64,000 nucleotides of DNA. It comes from Nitrospira sp. Lineage in GTDB: Bacteria; Nitrospirota; Nitrospiria; Nitrospirales; Nitrospiraceae. The stretch lies in contig JACOEL010000008.1 of NCBI GenBank assembly GCA_024998625.1, forward strand, positions 1 through 64,000, given 5' to 3'. Every line of letters starts with the position of its first letter. Within the stretch, counting starts at the first letter, position 1. The notes below the pieces were generated by a model. That model saw only the letters and a list, made by a program, of their open reading frames with translations. It ran no database searches and was not told the origin of the DNA. A program made the position numbers and the translations under genes. This document shows positions 24,920 to 34,009 of this stretch, one piece after another.

Positions 24920-25507
24920 TTACCCTCCGCACTGCTCCCCGCTTGATGCCTCACAGGAACAATCCAGACAACCATGGATGGAACAGGTGCCGCAGGCCTG
25001 TTCGATCCGGCGACGTAGCGCGGCCCTGGCTCGATGCACGCGAACCGCCGCATTTTCGGCGGTGATGCCTGACTGCTGAGCGAGGTCTTTCAGCTTTCCT
25101 TCCTCCAGATCCACGATCCGCAGGGCGTCGCGATATTCCGGCTTGAGCGTCTCCAGAAGGCCCGAGACACATCGGCAGATCTCCTGCCGCAGCTCCGCCT
25201 CAGGCTCCTGCACATCCGGGAATTCCCGCCCCCAGGCTTCCATCGCTCGCGCAGTGGTGGACCGCTGTCGGTAGTGATCGATCACGGCATTGCGGAGCAC
25301 CCGATAGAACCAGGCGACAACTTTTTCGTCCTTCACGTCGCTCCCGCGTTCCAATCCGCGTGTAAAGGCCGTCTGTAAAATATCTTCTGCCACGGCGCGA
25401 GATTCCACGCGCCGTTCCAGGAAGGCCAGGAACTCACGGTGTCCCTTCACCAGTTGCGCAACGGCTTCCGGCGAGAGAGCTGTTGAGGGGTTTGATTCGA
25501 GGTTCAT
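24920..25507 (-). CDS. ECF RNA polymerase sigma factor with Cys-rich tail
   Basis: The 195-residue sigma-70-family factor has region 2 (FLERRVESRAVAEDILQTAF, VVAWFYRVLRNAVIDHYRQR) and region 4 (GKLKDLAQQSGITAENAAVR and RARAALRRRI). There is no sigma 3 domain, as in ECF factors. After region 4 comes a short tail with CGTCSIHGCLDCSC and a final Cys, an unusual extension that could bind metal or sense redox state. No anti-sigma gene is next to it. It is divergent from the metallothionein-like gene, with 106 bases between starts. Confidence 0.88.
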   Translation of the reverse strand: MNLESNPSTALSPEAVAQLVKGHREFLAFLERRVESRAVAEDILQTAFTRGLERGSDVKDEKVVAWFYRVLRNAVIDHYRQRSTTARAMEAWGREFPDVQEPEAELRQEICRCVSGLLETLKPEYRDALRIVDLEEGKLKDLAQQSGITAENAAVRVHRARAALRRRIEQACGTCSIHGCLDCSCEASSGEQCGG

Positions 25508-25538
25508 GGGGGCAGCTTACCAAACTGTGCGCAGAACT

Positions 25539-25563
25539 GTAAGGTTTCTGGGAGATCTCCGTC
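25539..25563 (+). promoter_or_regulatory. Candidate ECF-type promoter for the metallothionein-like gene
   Basis: GTAAGG (25539-25544) and CGTC (25560-25563) are separated by 15 bases, close to the GTAAC/CGTC pattern of many ECF promoters. They lie about 50 bases upstream of the ATG at 25614. No sigma-70-like boxes were obvious there. The adjacent sigma factor is the natural candidate to read it. Confidence 0.4.
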
Positions 25564-25613
25564 AGCCTCTGTGACGACGCAATCACGCGTCGGCATCTCA
25601 AAGGAGACTCACC

Positions 25614-25775
25614 ATGGCCGAAGTGAAAAAGTCCACCGCGCAGAAGATTGCCAAGACAAGCTGTTGCGGAACGTGCGAATGCGCATCCTGTTCCTGCGGA
25701 TGCCAGGCAAACGCCTGTCGTTGCGAGCCAATCAACTGCCAATGTGGTTGCCGCAAGCAAACCGCCGGTCGGTAG
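25614..25775 (+). CDS. Metallothionein-like 12-cysteine peptide
   Basis: A 53-residue peptide starts MAEVKKSTAQKIAKT and then carries 12 cysteines in CC, CxC and CxxC groups: CCGTCECASCSCGC, then ACRCEP and NCQCGC, ending in a short basic tail. Such clustering is the hallmark of metallothioneins that hold Zn, Cu or Cd in thiolate clusters. It does not obviously match the SmtA or MymT families and has no His ligands. AAAGGAGA precedes the ATG at good spacing. The gene is short and easily missed by automatic calling. A GC-rich hairpin just after the stop would end the transcript. Confidence 0.75.
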   Translation: MAEVKKSTAQKIAKTSCCGTCECASCSCGCQANACRCEPINCQCGCRKQTAGR

Positions 25776-25785
25776 GGCAGTTGTG

Positions 25786-25814
25786 CCCCGCCCGCCGGAT
25801 TGTGGCGGGCGGGG
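25786..25814 (+). terminator. GC-rich hairpin after the metallothionein-like gene
   Basis: CCCCGCCCGCC (25786-25796) and GGCGGGCGGGG (25804-25814) form a perfect 11-bp stem with a 7-base loop, ten bases after the stop codon. There is no clear run of T after it, so it is a weak intrinsic terminator or an RNA-stabilising hairpin. Confidence 0.55.
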
Positions 25815-26139
25815 TCACAGATTTCGACAGGCAGGGGCATGTGTGCCGGCGATGTCTCTGGGCTTCTTGTGGGTCTTGCTCGGCTGAGGCATATTCCTCT
25901 CCAATGCATTGGCTTTCCTGATTCTTCCCGGCTTTGTCATGTATATGAAACGTTTCCAAATCGAACCGGAGGAAAGGATGCTTACCAACCTATTCGGTTA
26001 GGCATTCGTGGCCTATGCGACTCGAGTGCGACGATGGAGATGATGTGGTATATGAGGGATCGTATATTGACTCGAATTGCCTTGGCGGTAGGCCGCTTCG
26101 ATTGACACTTCTCGATGAAACCGGCGGGACCTAATTCTC
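25815..26139. other. 325-base stretch without a supported gene
   Basis: The stretch between the hairpin and the sbcD-like start holds no recognised gene. A 39-codon frame (26015-26134) encodes an acidic peptide starting MRLECDDGDDVVYEG, but it has no ribosome-binding site and no known relatives, so it is not called. The promoter of the nuclease pair probably lies here. Confidence 0.45.
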
Positions 26140-27399
26140 ATGCGCTTCATCCACGCCTCCGACCTTCACATCGATAGTCCCTTACGGGGGTTGGACCGGT
26201 ACGACGGTGCGCCGGTTGAGCGGTTGCGTAGCGCGACTCGCAGTGCGTTGGAGCGGTTGGTAGACCGGGCGCTGACCGAGCGAGTGGGTTTCCTCCTGCT
26301 CGCAGGCGATATCTACGACCGGGACTGGCAGGATTTTCACACCGGTCTCTTCTTTCGCGGGCAGATGGTGCGATTGGGGCGCGCTGGCATCCGCTGTTTC
26401 ATCGTCCAGGGAAACCACGACGCGCAGGGGGTGATCTCGCGCCAGTTGCCCCTGCCGTCGAACGTGACGGTCTTTTCGAGCCGCGCAGCCCAGACGATCC
26501 GGCTGGATGACCTCTCCGTGGCGATCCATGGCCGCAGTTTTCCTGAGCGCGAGGTGAACGAAGATCTGGTTCCGTCTTACCCGCCGCCGGTTTCGGGCTA
26601 TTTTAATATCGGTCTGTTGCACACGAGCCTGACAGGGCGTGCCGGCCACGATACCTATGCGCCGACCGATCTGCCGACGCTGGTTGCCAAGGGATACGAC
26701 TATTGGGCGCTCGGCCATGTCCATGCGCGAGAGGTGTTGAATGAGCGGCCGCGCATCGTGTTTTGCGGCAACCTGCAGGGCCGGCATGCGAAGGAAACGG
26801 GCGCGAAGGGGTGCGAATTGGTCACGGTGGAAGCAGGGAGGATCGAGGCCGAGTTTATTGCGCTGGATGTGGTTCGTTGGAGTCAGCTCTCCTTGCCGCT
26901 CGATGGCGTGGACCGGTTGGAATCGCTCAACGAGGCTTTCGCCCGCGCACTGGAACCGGTGCTGGCCGGGACGACGGACCGGCTGCATGCGGTGCGCGTG
27001 ATACTGACGGGATCAACCGAATTGCACCGGCTGGAGGCGGCGCAGCCGGGCACGCTCGCGGCGGCGATGTATGCGGCGGCGCAGGACCTCGGCACGGCGG
27101 AGATCTGGATCGAGCAGGTGCGGCTGGATCTTTCCACCCCGCTGGATCGCGCCCGGGCTGCGCAGCGCCAGGATGCGGTGGGAGAGTTGGTCCGTCTGGT
27201 CGATACGATTGCGGGCGACGATACGGAACTGATGCGCCGGGCACAGGTCGAACTGGGAGATCTCCTCGACGCCATGCCCGCGGAAGTCGCGGCCGGTGAC
27301 GTGCCGCGTCTCGACGATCCTGTCGAACTGCGAAGTCTTCTGATGGATGCGGAGGCCACGGTCTTGGCGCGTCTGACCGCCTCCGGAGAAGAGGCATGA
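26140..27399 (+). CDS. SbcD/YhaO-like DNA repair exonuclease subunit
   Basis: The 419-residue metallophosphoesterase has the metal-binding motifs in order: DLHID (residue ~8), GDIYDRDW, GNHDAQ, and LGHVHAREV. These bind two metal ions in the Mre11/SbcD nuclease fold. It overlaps the next gene by four bases, which encodes a large SMC-like ATPase, so the pair should form an SbcCD/YhaO-YhaN complex for processing DNA ends. A truncated copy of the first 28 codons is found at 23993, about 2.1 kb upstream. Confidence 0.88.
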   Translation: MRFIHASDLHIDSPLRGLDRYDGAPVERLRSATRSALERLVDRALTERVGFLLLAGDIYDRDWQDFHTGLFFRGQMVRLGRAGIRCFIVQGNHDAQGVISRQLPLPSNVTVFSSRAAQTIRLDDLSVAIHGRSFPEREVNEDLVPSYPPPVSGYFNIGLLHTSLTGRAGHDTYAPTDLPTLVAKGYDYWALGHVHAREVLNERPRIVFCGNLQGRHAKETGAKGCELVTVEAGRIEAEFIALDVVRWSQLSLPLDGVDRLESLNEAFARALEPVLAGTTDRLHAVRVILTGSTELHRLEAAQPGTLAAAMYAAAQDLGTAEIWIEQVRLDLSTPLDRARAAQRQDAVGELVRLVDTIAGDDTELMRRAQVELGDLLDAMPAEVAAGDVPRLDDPVELRSLLMDAEATVLARLTASGEEA

Positions 27400-30300
27400 A
27401 ACTCGCGCGCCTGTTGCTGCTCGCCTTCGGCCCTTTCACCAACAAGACGTTGGACTTTTCCGTTGGCTCAAGCAATTTGCATCTGATCTACGGACCAAAC
27501 GAGGCAGGCAAGTCGTCGGCTCTACGCGCTATGACCGATCTCCGTTTCGGCATTCCGCTGCGCAGTCCGGACGACTTCGTCCACGCGGCCGGCGACTTGC
27601 GGATCGGCGGCATTTTCATCGACCAGACGGGCCGACCGGTCGGACTCATCAGGCGCAAGGGCAGGGGGCCGACCCTCTCAGGACTCGATGTCCGCACGGA
27701 GCAGACGGATCCTGGTTTTTTGGTGGACAGCAGGTTGGAGCGGGAACTGACCGGTGGGTTGGAACGCCGGGAATTCGAAGCCATGTTCGGGTTGAATCAT
27801 GCGCGGCTTCGAGAGGGCGGCGCCGTTTTGCTGAGCGGCGAAGGCGATCTGGGTTCGGCGCTGTTCGAGGCGAGCGCCGGCACCGGCGGTATTGCGGCGT
27901 TGCTGGCGTCCCTCGATACCGATGCCAAAAAACTCTATAGCCAGCATGGCCGCGCGCAGAATGCGGTGATCAACGAGGCGCGCCGTCAGCTCGACGAGCA
28001 GCGGAAAGCCTGGCGCGAGGCGCAGACCAAACCGGCCGAGTGGCAGGCGCTAAATCGCGTGCATGAAACCGCCAAGGCGGTTCTCGACGACCTCACCAAG
28101 ACCTTGGAAACGTTGCGTCGGCGGGAGAACGAATTGACCGAACTACGCACGGTTGAACCGTTGCTGCGTGAGCATGATCGCGTGGCGGCTGCGCTCCAGT
28201 CTTATGCGGCGGTTCCCGATCTGTCCGAGCAGCAACGTGAGGAACGGCTGGCCGCAGAGCAGGCCTTGCAACGTGCCAAGATGGATCTTCGGGACGCCGA
28301 AGAGGAACTCGCGCGTTGCGCCGCCGCGCTGGATGGACTCGTCATCGAACCGTTGCTGCTCGACCATGCCGATGCGATCGAGCGCCTGGTCTCGGGCGTG
28401 GAAGCCGCGGCCAGAAATCGCCATGAGGTTCATCAGCAAACTAGCCTCATTGCGAAGAGCGAGGGCGAGTTGGATCTGGCCGTGGCCAGACTGGCGCCCG
28501 GGGTGGATCGTCGGACCATTCTAGCGGCCGTGCCTTCCTCCGCCGACCGTGTGGCGTTGGAGGGGCGCCTGGCTGAGGTCAGCCTGTTGGCTGAGCGGCT
28601 TGAAGGCTATCGTGAGCGCGCCGAATCGTTGGATGCAGCCTTGCAACCGGCCGGCGCCTTGCCCAACCCAGTGCCGGATCCACTGCACAGGCAGGCGCTA
28701 ACGGCGGCCATACGAGCGGGGCAGGCACAGGGTGATGTGGTCAGGCAGAAGAGCGAACTGGATCGCCGGCTTCGCGAACTGGAGAGTCAGCTTGCCCTGG
28801 CGCTCTCCGAGCTTGGTCTCGAATCGGAGCAGGCGTTACGTCGCAGCCAACCGGTTTTAGATGCTCAGATTGCGCAGGCGAAACAGGATCTGACGGAAAT
28901 CGAGGCGCAACTCACCAAGTGGCGTGACGAATCCGAACTGGTCGGGCGCGACCTCGACGGGCAACGGTTGCGGCAACGGCAGCTCGCTGCGGAAGGTGAG
29001 GTGGTGACGGCGGAGACTCTGCGTCAGGCCCGCGCCAAACGTTCCGAGGAATGGACGGCGATTCGTCGTACCTACATCGATAGGACAAGCGGAACGGATC
29101 AGTTGGCGCTGGGGTTCGACGCCGCGAAGGCTTTGCCGGAGACGTTTGAAGCGGCGGTGGGCGAAGCCGACCGTCAGGCGGACTTGCTTCGCGCCGACAC
29201 CAAACGCGCGGCTGGATTGGAAGAGTGCTCAGTGCGCATCGAGCAGATGGAATTGCGCCGCGAGGAACTGGCGGGCGAGATGGCCGTGCTACGCGCCGAT
29301 AGGGACCGCTTGCAAGCGGCCTGGAGACAGCGCCTTGTCCAAGCCGGGTTGCCTGACGTGGATCCCGAGACGTTGCATGAATGGCAGGGACGCCGGCATG
29401 AGGCGCTGCAGCTGGTTGAGCGGGTGACGGCCCTGCGTGCCGACCGCGACCGGTTGCTCGCCGATGGGGGCAGAGCGGCAGCCGCCATTGCCGAGGGGTT
29501 GCGTGCCGTCGGCCATGCTCTCGCCACGACTCAGGCGGAAGAGGCGGAACAACTCTCCGTGCTGATCGACCAAGCCGTGCGTTGGGAACAATCGGCGACC
29601 GCAGCGGAGGCTGAGCAACAGGCGCGTCTCAAGACGGCTCATAATCAACGGATCGAGCGGGAGAAGGTCGGCCGGCAGGTCAGCGAGACCGAGGCCGACC
29701 GTCGCCGTCATCTGGACGCGCTGCAGGCCTGGCACACCAGACTGTTCCTGGCGGGTGACGCGCCGCCGGAGGCGATCAAGTCGCGGCTCGACGAACTCGA
29801 GGGACTGGCACGGCAGGCGTCGGCCTTGGCGGAGGCTCAACAACGAAAGGCGCAACTGCAAGCGGTGGTTGATGACCTCATGACGCAAGCCGCACAGGTG
29901 GCTGAATTACTCGGTGAGGCAATTCCCGCGGTGTTGGATGATTTTGCGGATCGTTTGCGCAAACGGTTGGCTGTTTCGCGGCAACATCAGCAAGAAGGGC
30001 ATGCGCTCATTCGCGACCGCACGAAGGCCCAGGAAAAGAAGCGACAGGCCGCGGCCGCACAGGTCACGGAGGCCGCCGTGCTGGCCGGCCTCTGCACACG
30101 AGCCGGGGGAGCGACGATCGACCAGTTGCCGGAACTTGAAGAACAGGCGGCAAAAAAACGTGAGCTCCGGAAATCACTCGCGCTCCTGCGCCAGCAACTG
30201 GCTCATGCATCGCCTCAGTCGGAAGCAGAGTTGCGGGCGCGCCTCACGGGGCTGGATGTGCCGGCCCTCGAGGGCGAGCGTGAACGTTGCCGCAGCGAGA

Positions 30301-30926
30301 TCCTACGGCTTGAGCAGGAGCAGGCCGCAGCGCAACGGACCGAAGAGCAGGCCAGACGCGCGCTGGAAGTCATCGACGCGTCGGATCGCGCGGCGCTGGC
30401 GCGTGAGGCGATGGAATCTGCGGCGGCGCGATACCGTTCGGCCATCAGGCCCTGGGCCAGGCTGAAACTTGCGCGGGCGCTGCTGCAGGAGGCGTTGAAC
30501 CGGTTTCGTGAACGGGCCCAGGCGCCCATGGTGTCCGCTGCCTCCGCCTATTTTTCGCTCATGACGGGCGGCGCCTACGAACGGCTGGTGACGGACGAGC
30601 GTGAGGACAAGCCGGTTCTGTGCGCGCGACGGGCCGGCGGTGTGACGATCGGCATCGAGGAGATGAGCGAAGGCACCGCCGATCAATTGTACCTGGCGCT
30701 ACGGCTGGCGGCGCTGGAGTTACGGCGCCCCTCCCATCCGCCGATGCCGCTGGTGCTCGATGATACCCTCATCACATCCGATGACGCGCGTGCGGCCAAC
30801 ATCCTGCGGGCCCTGGCGCGCTTCGCCGAGGGCAGTCAGGTTATGCTATTCACGCATCACCGGCATTTGCTTGACGTCGCCCGCGATGCGGTGGGTGAGC
30901 AGGCCTTCCTCAGTCACACCTTGTGA
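27396..30926 (+). CDS. YhaN/SbcC-like coiled-coil AAA ATPase
   Basis: The 1176-residue protein has an N-terminal ATPase half (MKLARLLLLAFGPF, Walker A GPNEAGKSSALR, residue ~38). About 850 residues of Glu/Arg/Gln-rich coiled coil follow, then a C-terminal half with MSEGTADQLYLALRLA (signature) and Walker B MPLVLDDTLIT near the end. The signature reads SEGTADQ rather than LSGGQ, as in YhaN. The ATG overlaps the stop of the nuclease gene, so subunits are made in a coupled way. The zinc hook Cys pair of Rad50/SbcC is not seen, another YhaN trait. Confidence 0.88.
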   Translation: MKLARLLLLAFGPFTNKTLDFSVGSSNLHLIYGPNEAGKSSALRAMTDLRFGIPLRSPDDFVHAAGDLRIGGIFIDQTGRPVGLIRRKGRGPTLSGLDVRTEQTDPGFLVDSRLERELTGGLERREFEAMFGLNHARLREGGAVLLSGEGDLGSALFEASAGTGGIAALLASLDTDAKKLYSQHGRAQNAVINEARRQLDEQRKAWREAQTKPAEWQALNRVHETAKAVLDDLTKTLETLRRRENELTELRTVEPLLREHDRVAAALQSYAAVPDLSEQQREERLAAEQALQRAKMDLRDAEEELARCAAALDGLVIEPLLLDHADAIERLVSGVEAAARNRHEVHQQTSLIAKSEGELDLAVARLAPGVDRRTILAAVPSSADRVALEGRLAEVSLLAERLEGYRERAESLDAALQPAGALPNPVPDPLHRQALTAAIRAGQAQGDVVRQKSELDRRLRELESQLALALSELGLESEQALRRSQPVLDAQIAQAKQDLTEIEAQLTKWRDESELVGRDLDGQRLRQRQLAAEGEVVTAETLRQARAKRSEEWTAIRRTYIDRTSGTDQLALGFDAAKALPETFEAAVGEADRQADLLRADTKRAAGLEECSVRIEQMELRREELAGEMAVLRADRDRLQAAWRQRLVQAGLPDVDPETLHEWQGRRHEALQLVERVTALRADRDRLLADGGRAAAAIAEGLRAVGHALATTQAEEAEQLSVLIDQAVRWEQSATAAEAEQQARLKTAHNQRIEREKVGRQVSETEADRRRHLDALQAWHTRLFLAGDAPPEAIKSRLDELEGLARQASALAEAQQRKAQLQAVVDDLMTQAAQVAELLGEAIPAVLDDFADRLRKRLAVSRQHQQEGHALIRDRTKAQEKKRQAAAAQVTEAAVLAGLCTRAGGATIDQLPELEEQAAKKRELRKSLALLRQQLAHASPQSEAELRARLTGLDVPALEGERERCRSEILRLEQEQAAAQRTEEQARRALEVIDASDRAALAREAMESAAARYRSAIRPWARLKLARALLQEALNRFRERAQAPMVSAASAYFSLMTGGAYERLVTDEREDKPVLCARRAGGVTIGIEEMSEGTADQLYLALRLAALELRRPSHPPMPLVLDDTLITSDDARAANILRALARFAEGSQVMLFTHHRHLLDVARDAVGEQAFLSHTL

Positions 30927-31006
30927 CGTCGGTATCACGTTCAACAAGGGTGACGCTCCAGCCTGGAAGGCGGATGACTGCATTCGTATCAAGAAGGAGG
31001 CGAGGG

Positions 31007-31726
31007 ATGGAACGACTGAAGGGCAAGGTCGCGATCGTGACGGGCAGCAGCAGCGGGATCGGCAAGGCCATTGCGCTCCGGTTTGCACAGGAGGGGGCGA
31101 CCGTCGTCGTCGCCGCCCGGCGGTTTGACAAATGCGAGGAAACTGTGGCCCAGATCGAGGCGGCGGGTGGAACCGCCGTGCCGTTGCAGACCGACGTGGC
31201 GGACGAGTCGCAGGTGGAGCGGCTGATCGGTGAAACGGTTCGGCGTTTCCAGCGCCTGGATATCCTGGTGAACAACGCGGGGATCTTTGGCGGACGCCGC
31301 CTGGCCGAGACGAGCACCGAAGCCTTCGATGAAGTGATGAATACGAATGTGCGCGGGACGTTCTTCTGCTGCCGGACCGCCTTTGCACAGATGAAGAAAC
31401 AGGGGGGCGGCATGATCCTCAACATGTCGAGCGTGGCGGGCGTGCAGGCCTGGAGCGGCACCGGGACCTACAGCGCGTCGAAACACGCGATCATGGCGCT
31501 GAGTAAGGCACTGGCGGACGAGGGGCGAGCGCACGGTATCAAAGTGAGCGCGATCTGTCCCGGCGGCGTGGCGGATGATCTGGTCGATGCGCCGGCGGTG
31601 GAGCGGGCGCGCAGCGAAAAGATCGATCCGTTCGACATTGCCGAGACCGCGCTTTACCTGGCCTGCCTCGGTCCCCAGTCGGCTGTGCACCAGATCGTGG
31701 TGGACCGGATCGGCGCGGACTGGTAG
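31007..31726 (+). CDS. Short-chain dehydrogenase/reductase
   Basis: The 239-residue SDR has the nucleotide motif TGSSSGIG, then NNAG, and the catalytic Ser/Tyr/Lys set in NMSSVAG and TYSASKHA. The cofactor motif with AARR after the second strand hints at NADP(H) use. The start at 31007 follows AAGGAGG and gives the normal N-terminus MERLKGKVAIVTG. The substrate is unknown. A palindromic repeat begins directly after its stop codon. Confidence 0.92.
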   Translation: MERLKGKVAIVTGSSSGIGKAIALRFAQEGATVVVAARRFDKCEETVAQIEAAGGTAVPLQTDVADESQVERLIGETVRRFQRLDILVNNAGIFGGRRLAETSTEAFDEVMNTNVRGTFFCCRTAFAQMKKQGGGMILNMSSVAGVQAWSGTGTYSASKHAIMALSKALADEGRAHGIKVSAICPGGVADDLVDAPAVERARSEKIDPFDIAETALYLACLGPQSAVHQIVVDRIGADW

Positions 31727-31849
31727 TAGGCTGTTGAAAAAGTCTGCCAGCGTCGTTCTCGCTTCGATCAGAGGCTCACCGTACGAGCAGAGTACGATTC
31801 GCCTCTTCACTCGCTGCGGCCTTGCTGGACAGCCTTTTTGAACAGCCTA
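31727..31849. repeat. Dispersed palindromic repeat, second full copy
   Basis: The element is bounded by TAGGCTGTTGAAAAAG (31727-31742) and CTTTTTGAACAGCCTA (31834-31849), one mismatch from perfect. It is the same length as the copy at 9184-9306, and its reverse complement aligns along the whole element, including the GTAC-bounded inner hairpin. It starts at the base after the SDR stop codon. Confidence 0.75.
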
Positions 31850-31904
31850 CGAATAACGCGCGCCGAAATACGTCATCGCAGTCGGCTGCTTGTCGTCACC
31901 TGCG

Positions 31905-32522
31905 CTACACCACCTTGGCGATCGAGTGTACCTGTTTGTGTGTGTGGAACAGGAGCGGCGGGCCGAGCGGGAGGATGGATCTCCCCGTGAAGGCCTGCGT
32001 CAAACTGCCGACCGCATGATAAAAGGCCATCAGGCCGACAATGATGTGGCCCCATCCCGGCAAGAGCTCGCTGATGAAGTCCAGCCGGGCGAAGGTGGTG
32101 GCCAGAAACGTCAGGGTAATCACCACGTGCAGGGCACTGAGGGTCAGGTTACGGTAGGCCGTCAGAAAAATCATGACGCCGGAAAAGACTGCGTAGACCA
32201 GATTGATGGGCGCGTAGAGCACCGCATCGAACTGAAAAGTGCTGCTTGTGCTGACGAGTTTGACGGTGCAGAGCGTGATCCAAAGGAAACCGTACATCGT
32301 GAGTGCGGTTCCGCCTAGTTGCTCGTTGTAGCGAATATCGGTGATGCCCGCCAGCAGTTGAACGATCCCGCCGAAGATCAGGGCAATCACCAGGGCTCCC
32401 ACCATGTTCTTATGCTGAATCCATCCTAGTTGGGCGACCCCCAGGGTGAGTGCGCCCACGGCCAGACCGAATAGGCCGATGGCCAGCACGTCTATGCGCC
32501 GAGTTTGATTCTCTTCATTCAT
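31905..32522 (-). CDS. SatP/YaaH-family acetate or small-acid transporter
   Basis: The 205-residue membrane protein has six hydrophobic segments and the GPR1/FUN34/YaaH pattern: N-terminal IGLFGLAVGALTLG, then DIRYNEQLGGTALTMYGFLW, where the family shows a similar FG-TAF-SYG-FW motif. Relatives carry acetate or succinate with protons in the inner membrane. The substrate here is not determined. It stands alone, downstream of the convergent SDR gene and repeat. Confidence 0.75.
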   Translation of the reverse strand: MNEENQTRRIDVLAIGLFGLAVGALTLGVAQLGWIQHKNMVGALVIALIFGGIVQLLAGITDIRYNEQLGGTALTMYGFLWITLCTVKLVSTSSTFQFDAVLYAPINLVYAVFSGVMIFLTAYRNLTLSALHVVITLTFLATTFARLDFISELLPGWGHIIVGLMAFYHAVGSLTQAFTGRSILPLGPPLLFHTHKQVHSIAKVV

Positions 32523-32674
32523 GACGTCGTTCCTCTTGAGTAGTCGATGGGGTTTCTGAGAGACCTAGGGATATCTCTAGGGGCGACTCAAGGATGCAAG
32601 AGCGGCACTAAAAAGGCAAGGGAAAATCCTAGGGGGGACACGAGAAGACGAGAAGAAGAGAGGGTGACGGTGAC

Positions 32675-32998
32675 TTAGCCCTTGTCGGGTGTGTTCGGTG
32701 GTGTTTGCGATGCGGCGGAGGCTAGAAACGTTTTCAGCCGCGCGATCTGTAACGGCTGGAGCGAAAGAAAGTGTACGCCGCAGACGGTTCCACGAGCCCA
32801 TCGCACGGCGGCCAGATCCACGAGGACCGGCATCTCCTTCGGCGAAATGATCAGCCGTAGTGAAAGGTAGGTGTTGACGGGCAAACGATGCGCGCACTCG
32901 ATCCGGCAGCCTTCCACCGAGAGATCCAGAAGCCTTCCCTCTCCGCTCGTGGCCGACTCCGTCGAAAGGGAGACTTGATAGTGAACTTTCAAGGTCAT
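32675..32998 (-). CDS. PilZ-domain protein without the RxxxR motif
   Basis: The 107-residue protein has the PilZ beta-barrel motif DLSVEGCRIE and the later VRWARGTVCGVHF, typical of c-di-GMP-binding PilZ domains. The N-terminal RxxxR that clamps c-di-GMP is absent (the position reads VHYQVSLS). It may therefore not bind c-di-GMP, or may act as a partner domain. The tail is short and Pro/Thr-rich. No flagellar or cellulose genes are nearby. Confidence 0.72.
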   Translation of the reverse strand: MTLKVHYQVSLSTESATSGEGRLLDLSVEGCRIECAHRLPVNTYLSLRLIISPKEMPVLVDLAAVRWARGTVCGVHFLSLQPLQIARLKTFLASAASQTPPNTPDKG

Positions 32999-33428
32999 GT
33001 GCCGGTCTGTATCCTTACGTGAATTGAATCATCGCGCGAGCTGTCGAATCTCTGTCGTCAGGCGGGAGCCGATGTGTAGAGCCGCGTCTCTCGCGTCGGA
33101 AACAGGCCGCGTGATCTCTGTAACGGAAGACGAACAACGAACGCGGATAACGTGTGTCGTCAGAAGGACATAACATGTCCCTCCTTGCGCGCGCGATCAG
33201 GATAATGTCTCCGACCATTTGGAGTTGGGAAAAACCCTAGGGTATGGGTGGGCCTGGGCCGGGAATAGTCCCGGCGTGGTGGATATTGTTACGAGGTTGG
33301 GTGGGCTTGATTGTTGGCTTCAACGAGTGCAAGCTAACCAAAGTAGTCTTGGAGGTGACCATGAAGCCGGGGTGACCGTGATCCAACGACGCTCGTCTGT
33401 TCCCTGTTGTTTCATGGATCTCTTCCTG
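32999..33428. other. 430-base intergenic stretch, no supported gene
   Basis: Open frames here lack coding character. A short frame after GGAGGTGACC (33352-33361) encodes only MKPG before a stop and may be a leader. A transcript may start in this stretch and end at the hairpin at 33429-33458. No known RNA family was recognised. Confidence 0.4.
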
Positions 33429-33458
33429 CGCCCTCCTGATCGTCCCGACAGGAGGGCG
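33429..33458 (+). terminator. Intrinsic terminator hairpin upstream of a secreted-protein gene
   Basis: CGCCCTCCTG (33429-33438) pairs perfectly with CAGGAGGGCG (33449-33458) around a 10-base loop, followed by TATTTATTT. It lies only 33 bases before the ATG of the next gene, so it could end a small upstream RNA or work as an attenuator. Confidence 0.6.
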
Positions 33459-33490
33459 TATTTATTTCACCCGCTGCGATGGAGGTTGCG

Positions 33491-33856
33491 ATGAAAGCCT
33501 CATTACTCATATATCCACTTGCGGTGAGCGGAGTCCTGGTTGCCGCCATGGCGTTCAGTAATCCTGCCATGTTGCCACAGCATCCCGGGTATCCGATGGG
33601 TAAGTCGGTTGATCCGGTCCATGGTCAGTCTCTTGCCAACGATCCGGGGCGTGCCAATGCGGTCGGGGAGTCCGCGCTCAGCAAAGCGGCGGCTTTCGAT
33701 AATAGTCATGTGTCGCAACAGCTTTCGATCAACGACCAGAACCAACGACTTCTGGAAAAACCGGGGGCCGGGATCTTGCCAAAAGTGCAAGGCCCGAACA
33801 TTGTGATCGATCCGCCGGTGAAGGAAGCGAGCAAGGTGCAGGCTTCGCCGCAGTAG
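33491..33856 (+). CDS. Secreted protein of unknown function
   Basis: The 121-residue product begins with a signal peptide (MKASLLIYPLAVSGVLVAAM). The mature part is polar and probably unstructured, rich in Asn, Gln, Pro and Ser. GATGGAGGTTGCG just before the ATG supports the start at 33491. No domain was recognised. A terminator-like hairpin sits directly upstream. Confidence 0.6.
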   Translation: MKASLLIYPLAVSGVLVAAMAFSNPAMLPQHPGYPMGKSVDPVHGQSLANDPGRANAVGESALSKAAAFDNSHVSQQLSINDQNQRLLEKPGAGILPKVQGPNIVIDPPVKEASKVQASPQ

Positions 33857-34009
33857 CGAGCGATATCGCGAGTACTGCCGGGGACCGCAGGGCGCGAGGC
33901 AAGGATTCGTGCTTGTGGCTCGTGCTCTGCGGCTCCGCCCTTGAGGCTTCCGTGGTTTGATTTTTAGCCCGCCCGCCTTTTAGAATGCCGCCACCCATCA
34001 CGAACGGTT

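Noticed and set aside
26015-26134. A 39-codon acidic frame before the sbcD-like gene
   Set aside because: No ribosome-binding site and no known relatives; kept only as a note.
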